Below are positions 22,511 through 36,035 of a stretch of DNA of 64,000 nt, piece by piece; within the stretch, counting starts at the first letter, position 1; each line of letters begins with the position of its first letter. A program made the position numbers and the translations under genes. The notes below the pieces were generated by a model. It did no database searches and was not told where the DNA came from. It saw only the letters and a program-made list of their open reading frames with translations. Origin of the DNA: Lactuca virosa (lineage: Eukaryota; Streptophyta; Magnoliopsida; Asterales; Asteraceae); NCBI GenBank assembly GCA_928212115.1, contig CAKMRJ010000001.1:183947598-184011597 (forward strand), read 5' to 3'.

Positions 22511-23973
22511 CATATACCCTAGTTATGCAATCATATGTGATTGTATCCCATAAATCTTAGAGTTTCCTAGCCAATAAGGGTGTTACCCTTCTTATTTAGT
22601 CGTCTATACACTAAATTCATACACATACATGTCTATATGTGTCTATTAGGAGCATTGTGTGCTCAAGGTTACACCTGGCACTCTGCACTCCTCTTCCAAC
22701 CACACGTCAGAACCACTCACTATAGGTGAGTTCATACCCCTACATTTTCCGTGTTCTAATGTTTTCAGGGGGGAATACAAGCCAAACTCAAAGTATATTA
22801 TTAAATTTTAAACTTATTAATACAAGTCCAACGATTTCCACGTTTGATAACTTTTAATTTGGAAATCTAACTTCACAGCTTTCAGAAAGGTTTTTACAAA
22901 ATAGTTTTCCATATCAACTCTAATGAACTATAATGGGTATAGTTTGGGATAAACCTCTAGGCAGTTTTTTTACCAAATCAGATTCATGAATGAATATATA
23001 TAAACTATGATAGGTTTAGTTTATGTTATATATTTTCTCAGGAGTATAAAATACATTTATTTTATTGTTTTATACTGTTTATAGCGCGTAAACTAGTTTA
23101 TATAGAATTGTGAGACTCTACTTCAATATTGTACCCTTAGGTGTACAGGGATAAATCCTTTTAGTATAACCAGAGTCTCCTGGAGGGAGAGCGTGAGATT
23201 TGTGAATAGATCTATTCGGGACTGACAATCCCACACCTGGACAGCTAGCTACAGTTAGGCAGGTAGCCTGGGGTGAACAAATGTCATTTAGCTCAACGCC
23301 TGAAGAACGTTGTAAAGGTCTCTCGGTCATATCAAGTATGGTTATACGACTCGCAAATAAGTATAAACTAACTTTGGTTTACGGAATCTACTATTCATTG
23401 TTTTATTTTGAGTAATAAAACTACTTTTATATATACTGATAGTAATCAGGGATTTCTAAACTCGCATCTCTGCCTCTAGGACGGATAACCTGTTTTAGGG
23501 AAAATATGGGATTTTCCCAGGATAACATTGACATTTCTAAAACTGATGGTTTACTTTCTACTAATAGATACTCTTTCAAAACTGCTTTTCATAAGAAAAT
23601 ATAGGATTTTCTTTAGGAACACTTTTCAAAAAGGATCAAAGAAAACATTTTCCACAAAAACTAAATGCTTATGAACTCACCAGCTTTATGCTGATATTCT
23701 TTGAAACTGCTTGTATTCTCAGGGAATCAGTAGATAGGTACCTTCCGTGCATGGTGAAGAAGTCGGAGAAAATAAGATTTTGTCTTTATACTTTCCTTAT
23801 ACTTTCAATGTATTCGAATCAGAATTAAAACCGATGTAAACTTATTAAATTTTCATGTATGTAATGTTTGGTTGTGTTTACTATGATTGCTATTATACAT
23901 TGGTTGTGATGCTAAACATGATGTCCTCCACCCCGGAATGTTTCCGCCATCATGGTTTCGGGGTGTGACAGAT

Positions 23974-23985
23974 TGGTATCAGAGC
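23974..23985 (+). other. Primer-binding site of Gypsy-2
   Basis: TGGTATCAGAGC, exact match to the complement of plant initiator Met-tRNA, three bases after the LTR. Confidence 0.95.
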
Positions 23986-24553
23986 CCTTGTTTATAGTGA
24001 ACTAAGTATACCGAAGCTTACATGGTATACAACTATAAACATCAAGGGCCTAAGTGCTCTAAACTAAAAGTATACTTTCAGAAATATAAGTATTTTTATA
24101 AAAAGTATACAAGTATACCTAGGTACCGGAGTCAGTATCATAAGTAGAACAAAACAAAAGTATTTGGATGTTGGGACACTGCGGTTAAACCTGGGCAGTT
24201 ATGTGATCATGTCTAGGGTCGATATAGCCTGATCAACTATATTCATTGGAGACATGACAAACATGTGCATAGGAGTGACTGTGGTGTTACAACAAACCTA
24301 AAACTTACCAAGTACAAAAACATTCAACATAAAATACTATAGGAGTATTTTAGCTAGAGCCAAATTCCGCATATAGATTCATTCCAAGTGTTGCTACCTC
24401 TTCTTTCTTAAGCGATAACTTTCTTGCAGTAATAACCTTTTCTGTGCTTGTCATTTGGTAGAACATTTTCTTTATTATCAGGATGAGATATATCTTGTTT
24501 CATATATCTCGAGGACTTACCATCCACTTCTTCCTGGTTGTTTCTAGAACAAG
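23986..24553 (+). other. Gypsy-2 leader
   Basis: Non-coding, with repeated AGTATAC-type words at 24000-24130. No upstream open frame of note. Confidence 0.6.
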
Positions 24554-27500
24554 ATTCCTCCCCGACGAAGACCCATCAGAAGGAACGACAACACACCACC
24601 ACCACCACCCCCTCGGTTCGACCCCGTCATGTTCCAGGCAGCAGTTACAGCCGCCATGACTGCAGCGATGGCACAAGTGACCTCTGGTGGGGCTGGACGT
24701 GGAACCAACGCCCAACGACAAGACGGAGGTCAGGGACATTAAAAGGAGTGTTCCTACAAGGACTTCATGACCGCGAAACCCAAGTTTTTCGACGGAAATA
24801 GAGGTGTTATCGCTCTGACTCGATGGTTCGAGAAGATCGAATCCATCTTCGAAATTTGCGCCTGTTCCGAAGAAAACAAGGTGAAGTTTTCCGCCTGAAC
24901 CTTCACCGACAGAGCTTTGACCTGGTGGAATGGTCAAGTCAAAACCCTAACCCTGCCAGCGGCTAATGCCATGGGTTGGGAAGGACTGAAGGAACTCATG
25001 CTTGAGGAATACTGCCCGAGGGACGAGGTGCAAAAGTTGGATTACGAAATTTGGAACTTGAAGATGAAGGGTTCTGACATCGCTGCCTACACCACTAGAT
25101 TCTGTGATCTGACTCTCCTCTGTCCGGGAATGGTCACCCCTGAAAGCAAGAAAATCAAGAGGTACATTTGGGGACTGACACAACCAACAAAAGGAAATGT
25201 CTTGGCTGCTAGACCAACTACATTTGAAAGCGCCAAGGATCTGGCGCAGACTCTGATCGATCATGGAGTCGATCTGGATGAGGCATCAGCGGTCGCCAGG
25301 CCACAAAAGGAGAGTGGTGAGAAGAAGAAGAAATTTTGGAACAAACGCAAGGGCAAGTCTCCCCAGGAGCCCTCCAAGAAATAACAAACGGTGGCAGTCC
25401 ACGCTGCCACTACTCCTACTGTTGCTCCAACTGCTGCTCCGACCACCCAAGCTCCTACCGGTGGTTATTCAGGGAAACTACCTCTGTGCAACAAGTGTAC
25501 CGTTCATCATCACGGGCCCTGCCATGAGTTGAATTGCAACAATTATGGAAGGAAGGGACACACGACCCGATACTGCAGGGCACCAGCCCAACCAACTAAT
25601 CCGACTCAGAGTGCGGGTGCCAGCCAAGCCTGCGATGGATGTGGGGAAGTTGGGCATTTCAAAATAAAATGCCTCAAGGTGACAACGGGTGGTAATACAG
25701 GAGGAGTGCTGGCGATGGTCCAGGAGGAAGCGGTCGCTGATCCTACCGTTGTTACGGGTACGTTCCTCCTTGACAACTCTTATGCATGCATTCTTTTCGA
25801 TTCTGGTACGGAGAGAAGTTTTGTTAGTCATGCATTCAAACATCTAATCAAGTGTAAATCCCAACCTCTAACCGAAACATTCACTGTCGAGATGGCTAAC
25901 GGAAAGAAAGAGAGCACTAACGACATATTCATAGGTTGTACTCTTACCCTAGGCAATCATTCATTTCCCATCGATCTTATGCTTGTATCTCTTAAGAGTT
26001 TTGATGTCATTATCAGTATGGATTGGTTGAGCCCCAATCGTGTTGATATTCTTTGCTTCGAGAAAGCGATCCGTCTCAATCTTCCCTCTGGTGAAGCTCT
26101 CATGGTTTACGGTGATAAACTCAGTTCGAACCTTCGTATCATTTCATGCGTCAAAGCTCAGAAGTATCTGCGGAAGGAATGCCATGCATTCCTAGCTCAT
26201 GTTGTTGATGAGACGCAAAAGGTTAAAAACCTCGAGAGCATCCCCGAAGTCTGCAACTTTCCTGATGTTTTCCCCGATGATCTCCCAGGAATTCCTCTCG
26301 AGCGTCAAGTCGAGTTCCGTATCGATCTAATCCCTGGAGCTACTCCTGTAGCTAAATCTCCCTATCGTTTAGCGACCGCAGAAATGCAAGAGCTATCCAA
26401 CCAGCTCAATGAGCTAATCAGCAAGGGGTTTATAAGACCGAGTTCCTCACCCTGGGGAGCTCCGATCTTATTCGTGAAAAAGAAAGATGGAACCTTTCGG
26501 ATGTGCATTGACTACCGAGAGCTAAACAAGATGACCATGAAGAACCGTTACCCTTTGCCCAGGATCGATGATCTCTTCGACCAACTTCAGGGAGCCAACT
26601 ATTTTTCGAAGATAGATCTAAGATCAGGGTATCATCAGTTGCGGGTTCATGAGAATTATGTACCCAAAACAGCATTCCGAACTCGCTATGGACACTACAA
26701 GTTTGTAGTAATCCCCTTTGGTCTGACCAACGCACCGGCAGTATTCATGGAGCTGATGAATCGGGTGTGCTGCACTTTCCTAGACAAGTTCGTGATCGTG
26801 TTCATTGACGATATACTTGTCTATTTGCGAAGTGAGGATGATCATAAACAGCACTTGAGGAAGGTGTTGGAAACATTAAGGGCGGAGAAGCTATACGCGA
26901 AATTTTCGAAGTGTGAGTTCTGGATCAGGAAGGTAAATTTCCTCGGTCACGTGATTAGCAAGGAAGGAATACACGTGGACCCTTCCAAGATCAAAGCGAT
27001 TGAGAATTGGTCTGCACCAAAGACACCCACAGAAATCCGGCAATTCTTGGGTCTCGCGGGCTATTATCGCAGGTTCATCCAGAACTTCTCTAGAATCGCT
27101 AAGCCCTTAACTACCCTAACACAGAAAGGTGTAACCTTTAGTTGGGGAGCCAAGCAAGACACTGCATTTCAAACATTGAAGCAGGCCCTGTGCAGCACAC
27201 CTATCTTTTCCCTGCCCGAAGGGACGGAGGACTTCGTTGTCTAGTGTGATGCATCTAATCAGGGCCTAGGTTGTGTGCTCATGCAACGAGGAAAGGTTAT
27301 CGCCTATGCCTCGAGGCAGTTGAAAACCCACGAGGTCAATTACACAACTCACGATCTAGAGTTGGGAGCGGTGGTCTTTGCATTAAAGATTTGGAGACAC
27401 TATCTCTATGGAACCAAGTGCACTATTTTCACCGACCATAAGAGCTTGCAGCACATCTTTGCTTCATAGGAGCTAAACATGAGACAACGTCGATGGGTAG

Positions 27501-28928
27501 AGTTACTCAGTGACTACGAGTGCGAAATTCGCTACCATCCCGGCAACGCCAACGTAGTAGCAGATGCCTTCAGTCGGAAGGAGTATTCAGGGCGAAAGGT
27601 GAAAGCATTAACGATGATTATTCATTCCCATTTATCCGCACAAATCCGAGAGGCTCAGCTGGAAGCCTTGAAACCAGATTAAGTGGCGGATGAAGCCTTG
27701 CGGGGAATGGACAAGAACTTGGAGATCAAGGGGGACGGAGTGTACTATTTTATGAACCGAATCTAGACCCCAAAGTACGGCGGGTAAAGAGACTAGGTAC
27801 TCCGTTCACCCAGGTTTAAATAAGATGCATCTGGATCTCAAACAACTTTATTGGTGGCCAAACATGAAAGCAGAAATTGCTACCTTTATGAGTAAGATCT
27901 CCGAGTGGGCACGACGCCATCTGGGTAATTGTCGATCGACTGACTAAATCCGCCCACTTCCTACCAATGAAGGAAAACTTCAAAATGGAGAGACTGACAC
28001 GAATCTACATCCTAGAGATAGTTCCACTGCACGGTGTGCCTGTGTCCATTATCTCTGACCGAGATAGCAGGTTCACCTCAAGATTTTGGCAATCGTTACA
28101 GAAGGCTCTTGGAACCAAGTTGGATATGAGCACGGCTTATCATCCACAGACGGATGGACAGAGTGAGAGAACAATTCAGACATTGGAAGATATGTTGAGA
28201 GCTTGTGTTATTGGTGGCCATCTTCCTCTAGTCGAGTTTTCCTACAACAACAGCTACCATACCAGCATCAAGGCTGCACCGTTCGAAGCCCTCTATGGCC
28301 GTAAGTGCAGATCCCCTCTGTGCTGGGATGAGGTGGGTGACACGTAGTTGGCCAGGGGTCAAGTCCCCGACAGTACTCTCACTGGTCCTGAAATCATCCG
28401 AGAGACAACTGAAAAGATCGTACAAATCCGTGAACGACTGAAAGCCTCATCAGACAGACAAAAGAGCTACGCCGATAAGAGACGAAAGCCCTTGGAATTC
28501 CAGGTTGGTGACCGCGTCCTTCTGAAGGTCTCACCCTGGAAAGGCATGATACTTTTCGGAAAACGTGGAAAGCTAAACCCAAGGTACATTGGACCATTCG
28601 AGATCCTTGCTAGGATCGGTCCCGTGGCATAAAAATCCAGTTACCACGAGAGCTTAACAACATCCATCCTGTCTTTCGCGTTTCGAATATTAAGAAATGC
28701 TTATCCGACCAAACCCTTGTGTTCCCTCTCAATGCGATTGAAATCAATGAGAACATAAACTTTGTGGAAGAACCGGTCGAAATCATGGATAGAGAAATCA
28801 AACGAACGAAACAAAGTCGCATCCCGATAGTGAAGGTTCGCTGGAATGCCAAGCGGGGACCTGAATTCATTTGGGAGCGCGAAGATCAGATGAAATAGAA
28901 GTATCCGCATCTCTTTCCTAATTCATGA
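24554..28928 (+). pseudogene. Gypsy-2 gag-pol polyprotein, disrupted
   Basis: One frame holds gag (WWNGQV, then MKGSDIAAYTTRFCDL), knuckles CNNYGRKGHTTRYC (second Cys lost) and CDGCGEVGHFKIKC, aspartic protease (LFDSGTERSFV, catalytic Asp at 25799), reverse transcriptase with FIDD (26801-26812) and RNase H (TDHKSLQHIF). Integrase follows RNase H, the Gypsy order. The expected start codon reads ATT at 24554. In-frame stops occur near 24738, 24896, 25382, 27242, 27467, 27680 and 28894. Near 27900 a deletion removes the second half of the zinc-binding domain and the first catalytic Asp; the second Asp (SIISDRDSRF) and the Glu (SERTIQTLEDML) remain. A frameshift follows 28630. RT is otherwise long and intact (617 codons open, 25391-27244). 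Confidence 0.95.
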
Positions 28929-28964
28929 TTTGTATTCTATGTTCGAATTTCAGGACGAAATTCC

Positions 28965-28981
28965 CTCTAACGGGGGGATGA
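28965..28981 (+). other. Polypurine tract of Gypsy-2
   Basis: AACGGGGGGATGA precedes the 3' LTR and follows the GGACGAAATTCC motif usual at the end of Gypsy pol. Confidence 0.75.
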
Positions 28982-31356
28982 TGTGACAACCCGAAACTTT
29001 TCCCATTATCCTTACCCAATTTCCGTTAATCAAATTTGGGTTTTTATTTTAATTCCGTCAAATTTCTTAATTTGGGAAGGACCTTAAGTTTTAAATAAAT
29101 AATATGAATTTTATACGATTCGGAATAAACCGGGAATCACGCGAGAAACTTGAAACTTCCTCGAAAATCACCGAGTTCACGGTCAGGACGAGTTTACGAC
29201 CGTAAACTCGTGTAGACCGTAAACCCGTTTACGGTCAGGTGGACCCCCCTTTTGACCGAGAATTCTACCCTATATATAGAGTATTTGGCCTTCATTTCAC
29301 ACTCTAAACACTTCAAAGGCTTTCTCTCTCTACTCTCTCTCTACCTTCAACGAGTTTCCTCCAAGATCTTCAAGTTATCTTCAAGAATCCTCAAGAACAC
29401 CTTAGTGTTTTGGACCCAAAACACCTTTCTTTGCCTTCAAATCATAAGTATCATCCTCTTATACTTATATCTAGTTAGGATTCTTGAGTTTTGCCTTGAA
29501 ATCGTCACTTTTCCATGAACAAAAGGTGTTTACGGTCTAGTGTATCTCCTTAGACCGTACACCCTTCAATGACCGTATATTCATGGGCCGTAAACCCATG
29601 GACCGTAAACCCTTATAAAGGGTGTTCTTATAGCCTTTACCCTTCCTAAGGCTAAGCATGGTCCCTAGAATCCGATGCGTTTGATTGAAGCCCTTGAAAA
29701 CCATCATTTGTGCAAGATTTGATGAGTTTACGGTTGAATCTCCTTAGACCGTGAACTCCATGACCGTAAGGTCATTAGACCGTTGAACTTCATGACCGTA
29801 AGGTCATTAGACTGTGAACCCAAGAACCATAAACACCTAAGACCGTGAACACTTGGACCGTGAACTCCAATGGTCATACCTCTTTGACCGTAAACTCTAT
29901 AGGGTGGCCATATACCCTAGTTATGCAATCATATGTGATTGTATATCATAAATCTTAGAGTTTCCTAGCCAATAAGGGTGTTACCCTTCTTATTTAGTCG
30001 TCTATACACTAAATTCATAACACATACATGTCTATATGTGTCTATTAGGATCATTGTGTGCTCAAGGTTACACCTGACACTCTGCACTCCTCTTCCAACC
30101 ACACGTCAGAACCACTCACTATAGGTGAGTTCATACCCCTACATTTTCCGTGTTTTAATGTTTTCAGGGGGAAATACAAGCCAAACTCAAAGTATATTAT
30201 TAAGTTTTATACTTATTAATACAAGTCCAATGATTTCCACGTTTGATAACTTTTAATTTGGAAATCTAACTTCACAGCTTTCAGAAAGGTTTTTACAAAA
30301 CAGTTTTCCATATCAACTCTAATAAACTATAATGGGTATAGTTTGGGATAACCCTCTAGGCAATTTTTTACCAAATCAGATTTCGTGAATGAATATATAT
30401 AAACTATGACAGGTTTAGTTTATGTTATATATTTTCTCAGGAGTATAAAATACAATTATTTTATTGTTTTATACTGTTTATAGCGCGTAAACTAGTTTAT
30501 ATAGAATTGTGAGACTCTACTTCAATATTGTACCCTTAGGTGTACAAGGATAAATCCTTTTAGTATAACCAGAGTCTCCTGGAGGGATAGCATGAGATTT
30601 GTGAATAGATCTATTCGGGACTGACAATCCCACACCTGAACTGCTAGCTACAGTTAGGCAGGCAGCCTGGGGTGAACAAATGTCATTTAGCTCAACGCCT
30701 GAAGAACGTTGTAAAGGTCTCTCGGTCATATCAAGTATGGTTATACGACTCGCAAATAAGTATAAACTAACTTTGGTTTACGGAATCTACTCTTCATTGT
30801 TTTATTTTGAGTAATAAAACTACTTTTATACATATTGATAGTAATCAGGGATTTCTAAACTCGCATCTCTGCCTCTAGGACGGATAACCTGTTTTAGGGA
30901 AAATATGGGATTTTCCCAGGATAACACTGACATTTCTAAAACTGATGGTTTACTTTCTACTAATAGATACTCTTTCAAAACTGCTTTTCATAAGAAAATC
31001 TAGGTTGTATTCTCAGGGATCAAAGAAAACATTTTCCACAAAAACTAAATGCTTATGAACTCACCAACTTTATGCTGATATTCTTTTAAACTGCTTGTAT
31101 TCTCAGGGAATCAGTAGATAGGTACCTTGCGTGCATGGTGAAGAAGTCGGAGAAAATAAGATTTTGTCTTTATACTTTCCTTATACTTTCAAAATGTATT
31201 CGAATCAGAATTAAAACCGATGTAAACTTATTAAATTTTCATGTATGCAATGTTTTGTTGTGTTTACTATGATTGCTATTATACATTGGTTGTGATGCTA
31301 AACATGAAGTCCTCCACCCCGGAATGTTTCCGCCTTCCTGGTTTCGGGGTGTGACA
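28982..31356 (+). repeat. 3' LTR of Gypsy-2
   Basis: 2375 bp, nearly identical to the 5' LTR. Notable differences are loss of one CCGTAAACCCATGG unit near 29600 and a rearranged patch near 31000 that resembles the sequence at 31095. Confidence 0.95.
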
Positions 31357-31361
31357 TATAC

Positions 31362-32704
31362 ATCTTCAGATAAGTGTCCATATAGAAAAGCTATTTTGAC
31401 ATCCATTTTCCATATCTCATAATCATAATATGCTGCTATGGCAAATAGTATTCTTTTAGACTTGATCATAGCCGTTGTATAGAAGGTTTCCTCATAGTCA
31501 ATACCTTGAGTTTGTGTACAACCTTTCGCCACAAGTCTACCTTTATATGTGTGTAGATTTCCATCCATGTCGGTTTTCTTCTTGAAAACCCACTTACTCC
31601 CTATTGTCTTACTATTTGGAGGAAGATCAACCAAGTCCCATACTTGATTTTCATCCATGGATTGCATCTCAGTGTTCATGGCTTCTAGCCATTTTTCGGA
31701 TTCAGAATCTGACAGAACATTATGATAGTTAATGGGATCATCGGAATCCACAAGAAAAATATCATCAATGAGAAATCCATATCTCTCTGGTTCTAAACAA
31801 ACTCTACCAGATCTATGAAGTCCTTGTGTTTCGTTAAGTTCCTGATCCATGACTTGTTCATGTTCAACAACTTCTTGTTGGGTACTAGTTCCAACCTCTT
31901 GTACATTAAGGTGTCGTTCTTCCTGAAGTTCCGCATGTCTCTCACTGGCTTCCTCCATTAGAAATTTTTTTTTCTAATAATTTAGCCTTCCTAGCAGTAA
32001 ACACTCTGTTTCACCAAGAATATAGAAGTAATATCCTATACAATCTTTAAGATATCCCAAAAAATGCACTTAGTAGATTTGGGATCTAATTTGTTAGAAG
32101 CTTCTTGTCTTACATAAGCTTCACATCCCCACACCCTTAAGTAAGACAATGATGGAACCTTCCCGTGCCAAATCTCATAAGGTGTTTAGTCTACTTTCTT
32201 GGTTGGAGCCATATTCAAGATACAGTTTGTTGTTAGGAAGGCATAACTCTTTGGTTAAAGAGAGAGTGCTTCTACTCATCATAGATCTAACCATATCAAG
32301 TAGGGTTTGATTCCTCCTCTCATACACACCATTATGTTGTGGTGTTCTAGGTAGAGTGAGTTGTGAGATAATCCCATGACTCTCTAGATGAGTTAGGAAT
32401 TCATCACTTAGATACTCTCCTCCTCTACCAGAACGAAGAACTTTAACGGTTTTATTGATTTAATTTTCAACTTCACTTTGAAACAGTTTGAACATTTCAA
32501 ATGATTCGTGTTTATGTTTCATCAAATAAGCATAACCATAACGACTCAAGTCGTCAGTCAAGGTAATGAAGTACCTTTCACCATTTCTGGACATGGTCTT
32601 GAAAGGTCCGCATACATCAGTATGTATGATTCCTAACAAATCCTTAGCTCTTTCACTTGAATTAGTGAATGGAGCCTTATTCATCTTTCTACATAAACTA
32701 GATT

Positions 32705-32784
<80 letters not shown>

Positions 32785-33295
32785 GAATCAAGCTCACTTG
32801 CCTTTAAAATACCACTCTTTTGAAGTTGGCATATACGTTTCTTGTTTATATGTCCAAGACGACAATGCCATAGATAAGAGTCACTCAAATCATATTTGAG
32901 TTTCTTGGTGTTAGTATGGTATACAAGACTATTGTTTAGTGAAGTATGTAGATTTACTTCATATATTCCGTTAAGAGGTCTAGCCTCAAAATAGAATATG
33001 TTATTCTTATAAACATAAATAAAAATCATCATAAAAACGATAAGTAAAACCAGCTTGTTTCCAACGTGCGATTGAAATTATATTCCTAGTCAAGCTAGGT
33101 ACATAAACAACATTATTCAATGATAGTAGGAGTTGGCTCATCGGGGATAGGACCATCAAGCACATACACTTTCTATTCTGGCATCAGGTCAGTTCTCAAA
33201 TTTCGGTGCCAGTCAAGAAAATTTGTATGGTTAAGTTTCTCCTTCTCAAGGAGTGATCGAAGGTAATTGTTATGGTGGTTTGAATTCTTGGCCAT
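31362..33295 (-). pseudogene. Copia-B gag-pol polyprotein, proximal part
   Basis: Minus strand from ATG 33295 (MAKNSNHHNNYLRSL). As in Copia-A, most of gag and protease is absent, so that deletion predates the duplication. Integrase retains the zinc-binding HCRLGH (about 32870), HTDVCGPF (about 32620), and the stretch at 32241-32530 that Copia-A lost. A microsatellite sits in the zinc-binding region. The linker LHRSGRVCLEPERYGFLIDD leads into reverse transcriptase (KWVFKKKTDMDG, AFLYGHLSEDVY), which continues at 21563 beyond Gypsy-2. Stops, including one after LMPE in gag and one near 32460, make it non-functional. Confidence 0.9.
32705..32782. repeat. (CA)n(TA)n microsatellite inside Copia-B integrase
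   Basis: About 22 bp CA then about 56 bp TA. Copia-A has only the short seed CACATATATCTA at the same codons. The insert keeps the minus-strand frame open, adding alternating Tyr-Ile and Cys-Val residues. Confidence 0.95.
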
Positions 33296-34421
33296 CTACA
33301 AAATGTAACAAATTTAATTTAGTATTTTCAATGTTTTAACCCTTTAATATTTAATACCTCTTTGTTTCCATAAACATTAATTAATCAAAGTCTAGGATCC
33401 AACATTGCAAATTAAATAGTTGGTTAGGTGACCTTTATCCCATTATTTATTTCAACAAGGTAGGTAATGATTAGCAATTACATCCAAATGTAATTCCTAG
33501 TTGTTTGGGATCCTTAACAACCTTTTTTTAATTGGCATGTTTGATCCCATCTATGCCTCGAGTCTCTAATGCTTAGGTGACCTTTTATCACAAAAGATTC
33601 TCGATCAAGTCATCCATCTTAAAAGGCATGTGGAATCGACACATAAATAATGGTTGGGTGACCTTTATCCCACCAGAAATTGCAAAACTACCTCAAAATT
33701 CAAAAGATAAATCCAAGCGGTTAGGTGATGTTTATCCCACAAGGACTATACAAGTGACGAGTTAGTGTCTTTTAAGAGTATGACATAGACTTGCATTTTA
33801 AAGGGATTTATATGTTTTATAATCCTAGTTTTTAAAAAAAATATTGTATCATGTATATTGCATGCATTCAATAATACATGGTACATTTTAAAAAAAAAAA
33901 TCATATTTTCTCATTATTGGTTAATTTTACTTCGACTTTTAATATCTTGTATTAACTTTTGTGTTTGTGTGTTTGGAACCAATTTTAGTCCTTTAATAAC
34001 CTTTTATTATTTTGGACTTTGGAGTTTTTCACGAGTTTTAAAATATTTATTTTAACCAATTTTCTTATTTTCAAAACCATAAGATTTTAAAATAAAACTC
34101 CATTTTATTTGAAAATCCGATTTTAACATCTTATGTATAAAAATTATTGTTTTGAAAAATAACAAATGCCATGATGATAAGTGTTTAGTTATTTGGTTTT
34201 CTCGCATGCAAAATCCTATTTTCATCCATACAAGCAAAATAACAATATACAATCATCACATAAAAATGAGTGCATAAACCAAGCCAAAACTATGTGATAT
34301 TTGATGTGAGCCATACATGAAATATCAAGTCCTTTTCCTAAGGGGCGTTAGGGACCAAAAAAAAAAATCTTCAAGAGTGGTTGTTATTGAAGCTCCCATT
34401 TGCGAAGACATCCAATGAATG
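33296..34421 (-). other. Copia-B 5' leader
   Basis: Matches Copia-A leader 6911-8031, including the four GGTGACCTTTATCCCA-like repeats, and is interrupted at the same base by LTR G. No primer-binding site is present. Confidence 0.75.
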
Positions 34422-36035
34422 TGTAACACCCCAAAAATTAAGGCGAACATTTTCATTTTTTAAATCAAGTAAAATCATTGTTTTCAAATACCATTCAAAT
34501 CAAAACCATTCATTTACAAAACATTGTTCTAAAAAAAAAAAAATCATATATATCAGAGTGCCCCCAAATCAATATCATCAAAACTAAGGGGATGTGTATG
34601 ATCACACATTCTCCTTGTCTCGATCATCTGAAGTACCTGAAACATTAAACTGAAACTGTAAGCCCAAAGCTTAGTGAATTTCCCCCAAAGTACCACCACA
34701 CAAATGGATAACATATACAATCATGCATGTTGGGTCCACAACCACCTGGTTGGATTACCCTGGCCCAGAACCTCCTAGTTGGATTTCCTTAGCCCACAAT
34801 CTCCCTATTATATTGCCATACATATAATATACTGGGTCCACAACCTCCCATTTGGATTACCCTGACCCACAACCTCGCAATTGGTTTGCCATACATATCA
34901 CATACTGGGTCCACAACCAGCTGGATGGAGTACCCACGCCCACAACCTCCCAGTTGGATTTCCTTTGGTTTGTTGACTAGCAGCATAAAGCAATACAATC
35001 TCAACCCAGCCACGCTATGTCCACATATGAATTAGATAAACATATAACCAATCAGCAGACAAACAGGCAGATCTACAGATCACTACCGCATAGCAACATC
35101 CTAGATACATGGATACAGATCTAACAGATCAGTATAACATAACAAAATCCTATATACTAGGATACATATCTAACAGATCACTACAACATAATGACATCCT
35201 ATATACCAAGGGACAGAACCAACAAATCACTACAACATAACAACATCCTATATACATTGATACATAACCAAGGGGGCGGGCATTGGTGCCTTCGACCCAC
35301 AGTACAGTGAGGGAAACTCACCTCTTAGTCCGAACAAGTTGCTGAATAGGTCTCTGTTCCGAATATCAACTCCACCCATAACCTACATGTCCCAAACACT
35401 AGCTAGGGCACAAAAAGGGAAAATAACACCCAATCTCATGCAAGTGCCAAAAAAAACTCAACTATCTTCTAGATCTAGCATCTATACTACTCAAGGGACA
35501 CTAGAGATCCACAAAGTATGCAACTTTATGGATTTCAACCACTACATCATCTTGAATATGAAGGATTAAGCATAAAAACCTAGATCTTAGCTTGTGGACT
35601 CATAAAAAATGAACTTGAAACTCACAAAAGGTCCAGAAGATGTGCAAACGCTTGGTGGTGAGACTTGAATGCATAAATAATGGAGTAGATGCTCTACCTC
35701 TTCTTTTCCTTGACTAAAATAACCACAAATAAGCTTCAAGATCAAATATGGATGCTAGGGTTTCAAAGGGGAGTGCAAAGAGGTGATGGAGGCTGAGGGT
35801 GGGCTAAACCTAGCCCTCACCTCCTTTATATACGAAAATAAAACCCCCAAAATTAGGGTTTCTCCTAGTCAGTTCTTACATCATGACCCAATATGTGCTC
35901 ACGTCGTGAGATCGAAAGTGATGTGCGTACTCATTAAACTCCTCACGACGTGACATACATTCCTCACGTTGTGAGTAGGGTTAAATCCTTTGAAGTTTTA
36001 AACTTAACAATTGCTCACCAGAACTGAATGTTTCA
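34422..36035 (-). mobile_element. 3' LTR of Gypsy-type relic G, copy 2
   Basis: Homologue of 8032-9585. It reads to ...GGGGTGTTACA at 34422. The other end has mutated (GTTTCA at 36030-36035 instead of GTTACA). A minus-strand TATATAAA box is at 35825-35832; copy 1 has TATTTAAA there. The minisatellite is longer than in copy 1. Confidence 0.85.
34731..34975. repeat. Minisatellite in LTR G copy 2
   Basis: Six to seven degenerate units of the GGGTCCACAACC...GTTGGATTACCC type, about 65 bp longer than in copy 1. Confidence 0.85.

Larger units (their letters stand above)
21569..23970 (+). repeat. 5' LTR of Gypsy-2
   Basis: 2402 bp, TGTGACAACCCG... to ...GGGGTGTGACA. It includes a TATA box, a CT-rich tract and about twenty copies of a CCGTAAAC / CCGTGAAC / GTTTACGG word between 21745 and 22500. 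Confidence 0.95.
21569..31356 (+). mobile_element. Gypsy-2, near-complete LTR retrotransposon (9.8 kb)
   Basis: LTRs at 21569-23970 and 28982-31356 flank a primer-binding site, a gag-pol pseudogene and a purine tract. The 5-bp duplication TATAC is present at 21564-21568 and 31357-31361. It is inserted in the reverse transcriptase of Copia-B, and the undisturbed sequence is visible in Copia-A near 5320. The C-terminal sequence after integrase (VKVRWNAKRGPEFIWEREDQ) resembles the chromodomain-like tail of chromovirus Gypsy elements. Confidence 0.96.

Noticed and set aside
24500..24937. 145-codon minus-strand open frame
   Set aside because: Antisense shadow of the Gypsy-2 gag region (the CACCACCACC tract yields Gly/Trp repeats).
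24554..28928. Integrated pararetrovirus (caulimovirus-like) origin for the Gypsy-type RT
   Set aside because: An integrase, long LTRs and a 5-bp target duplication are present, with no movement protein, so this is a Gypsy retrotransposon.
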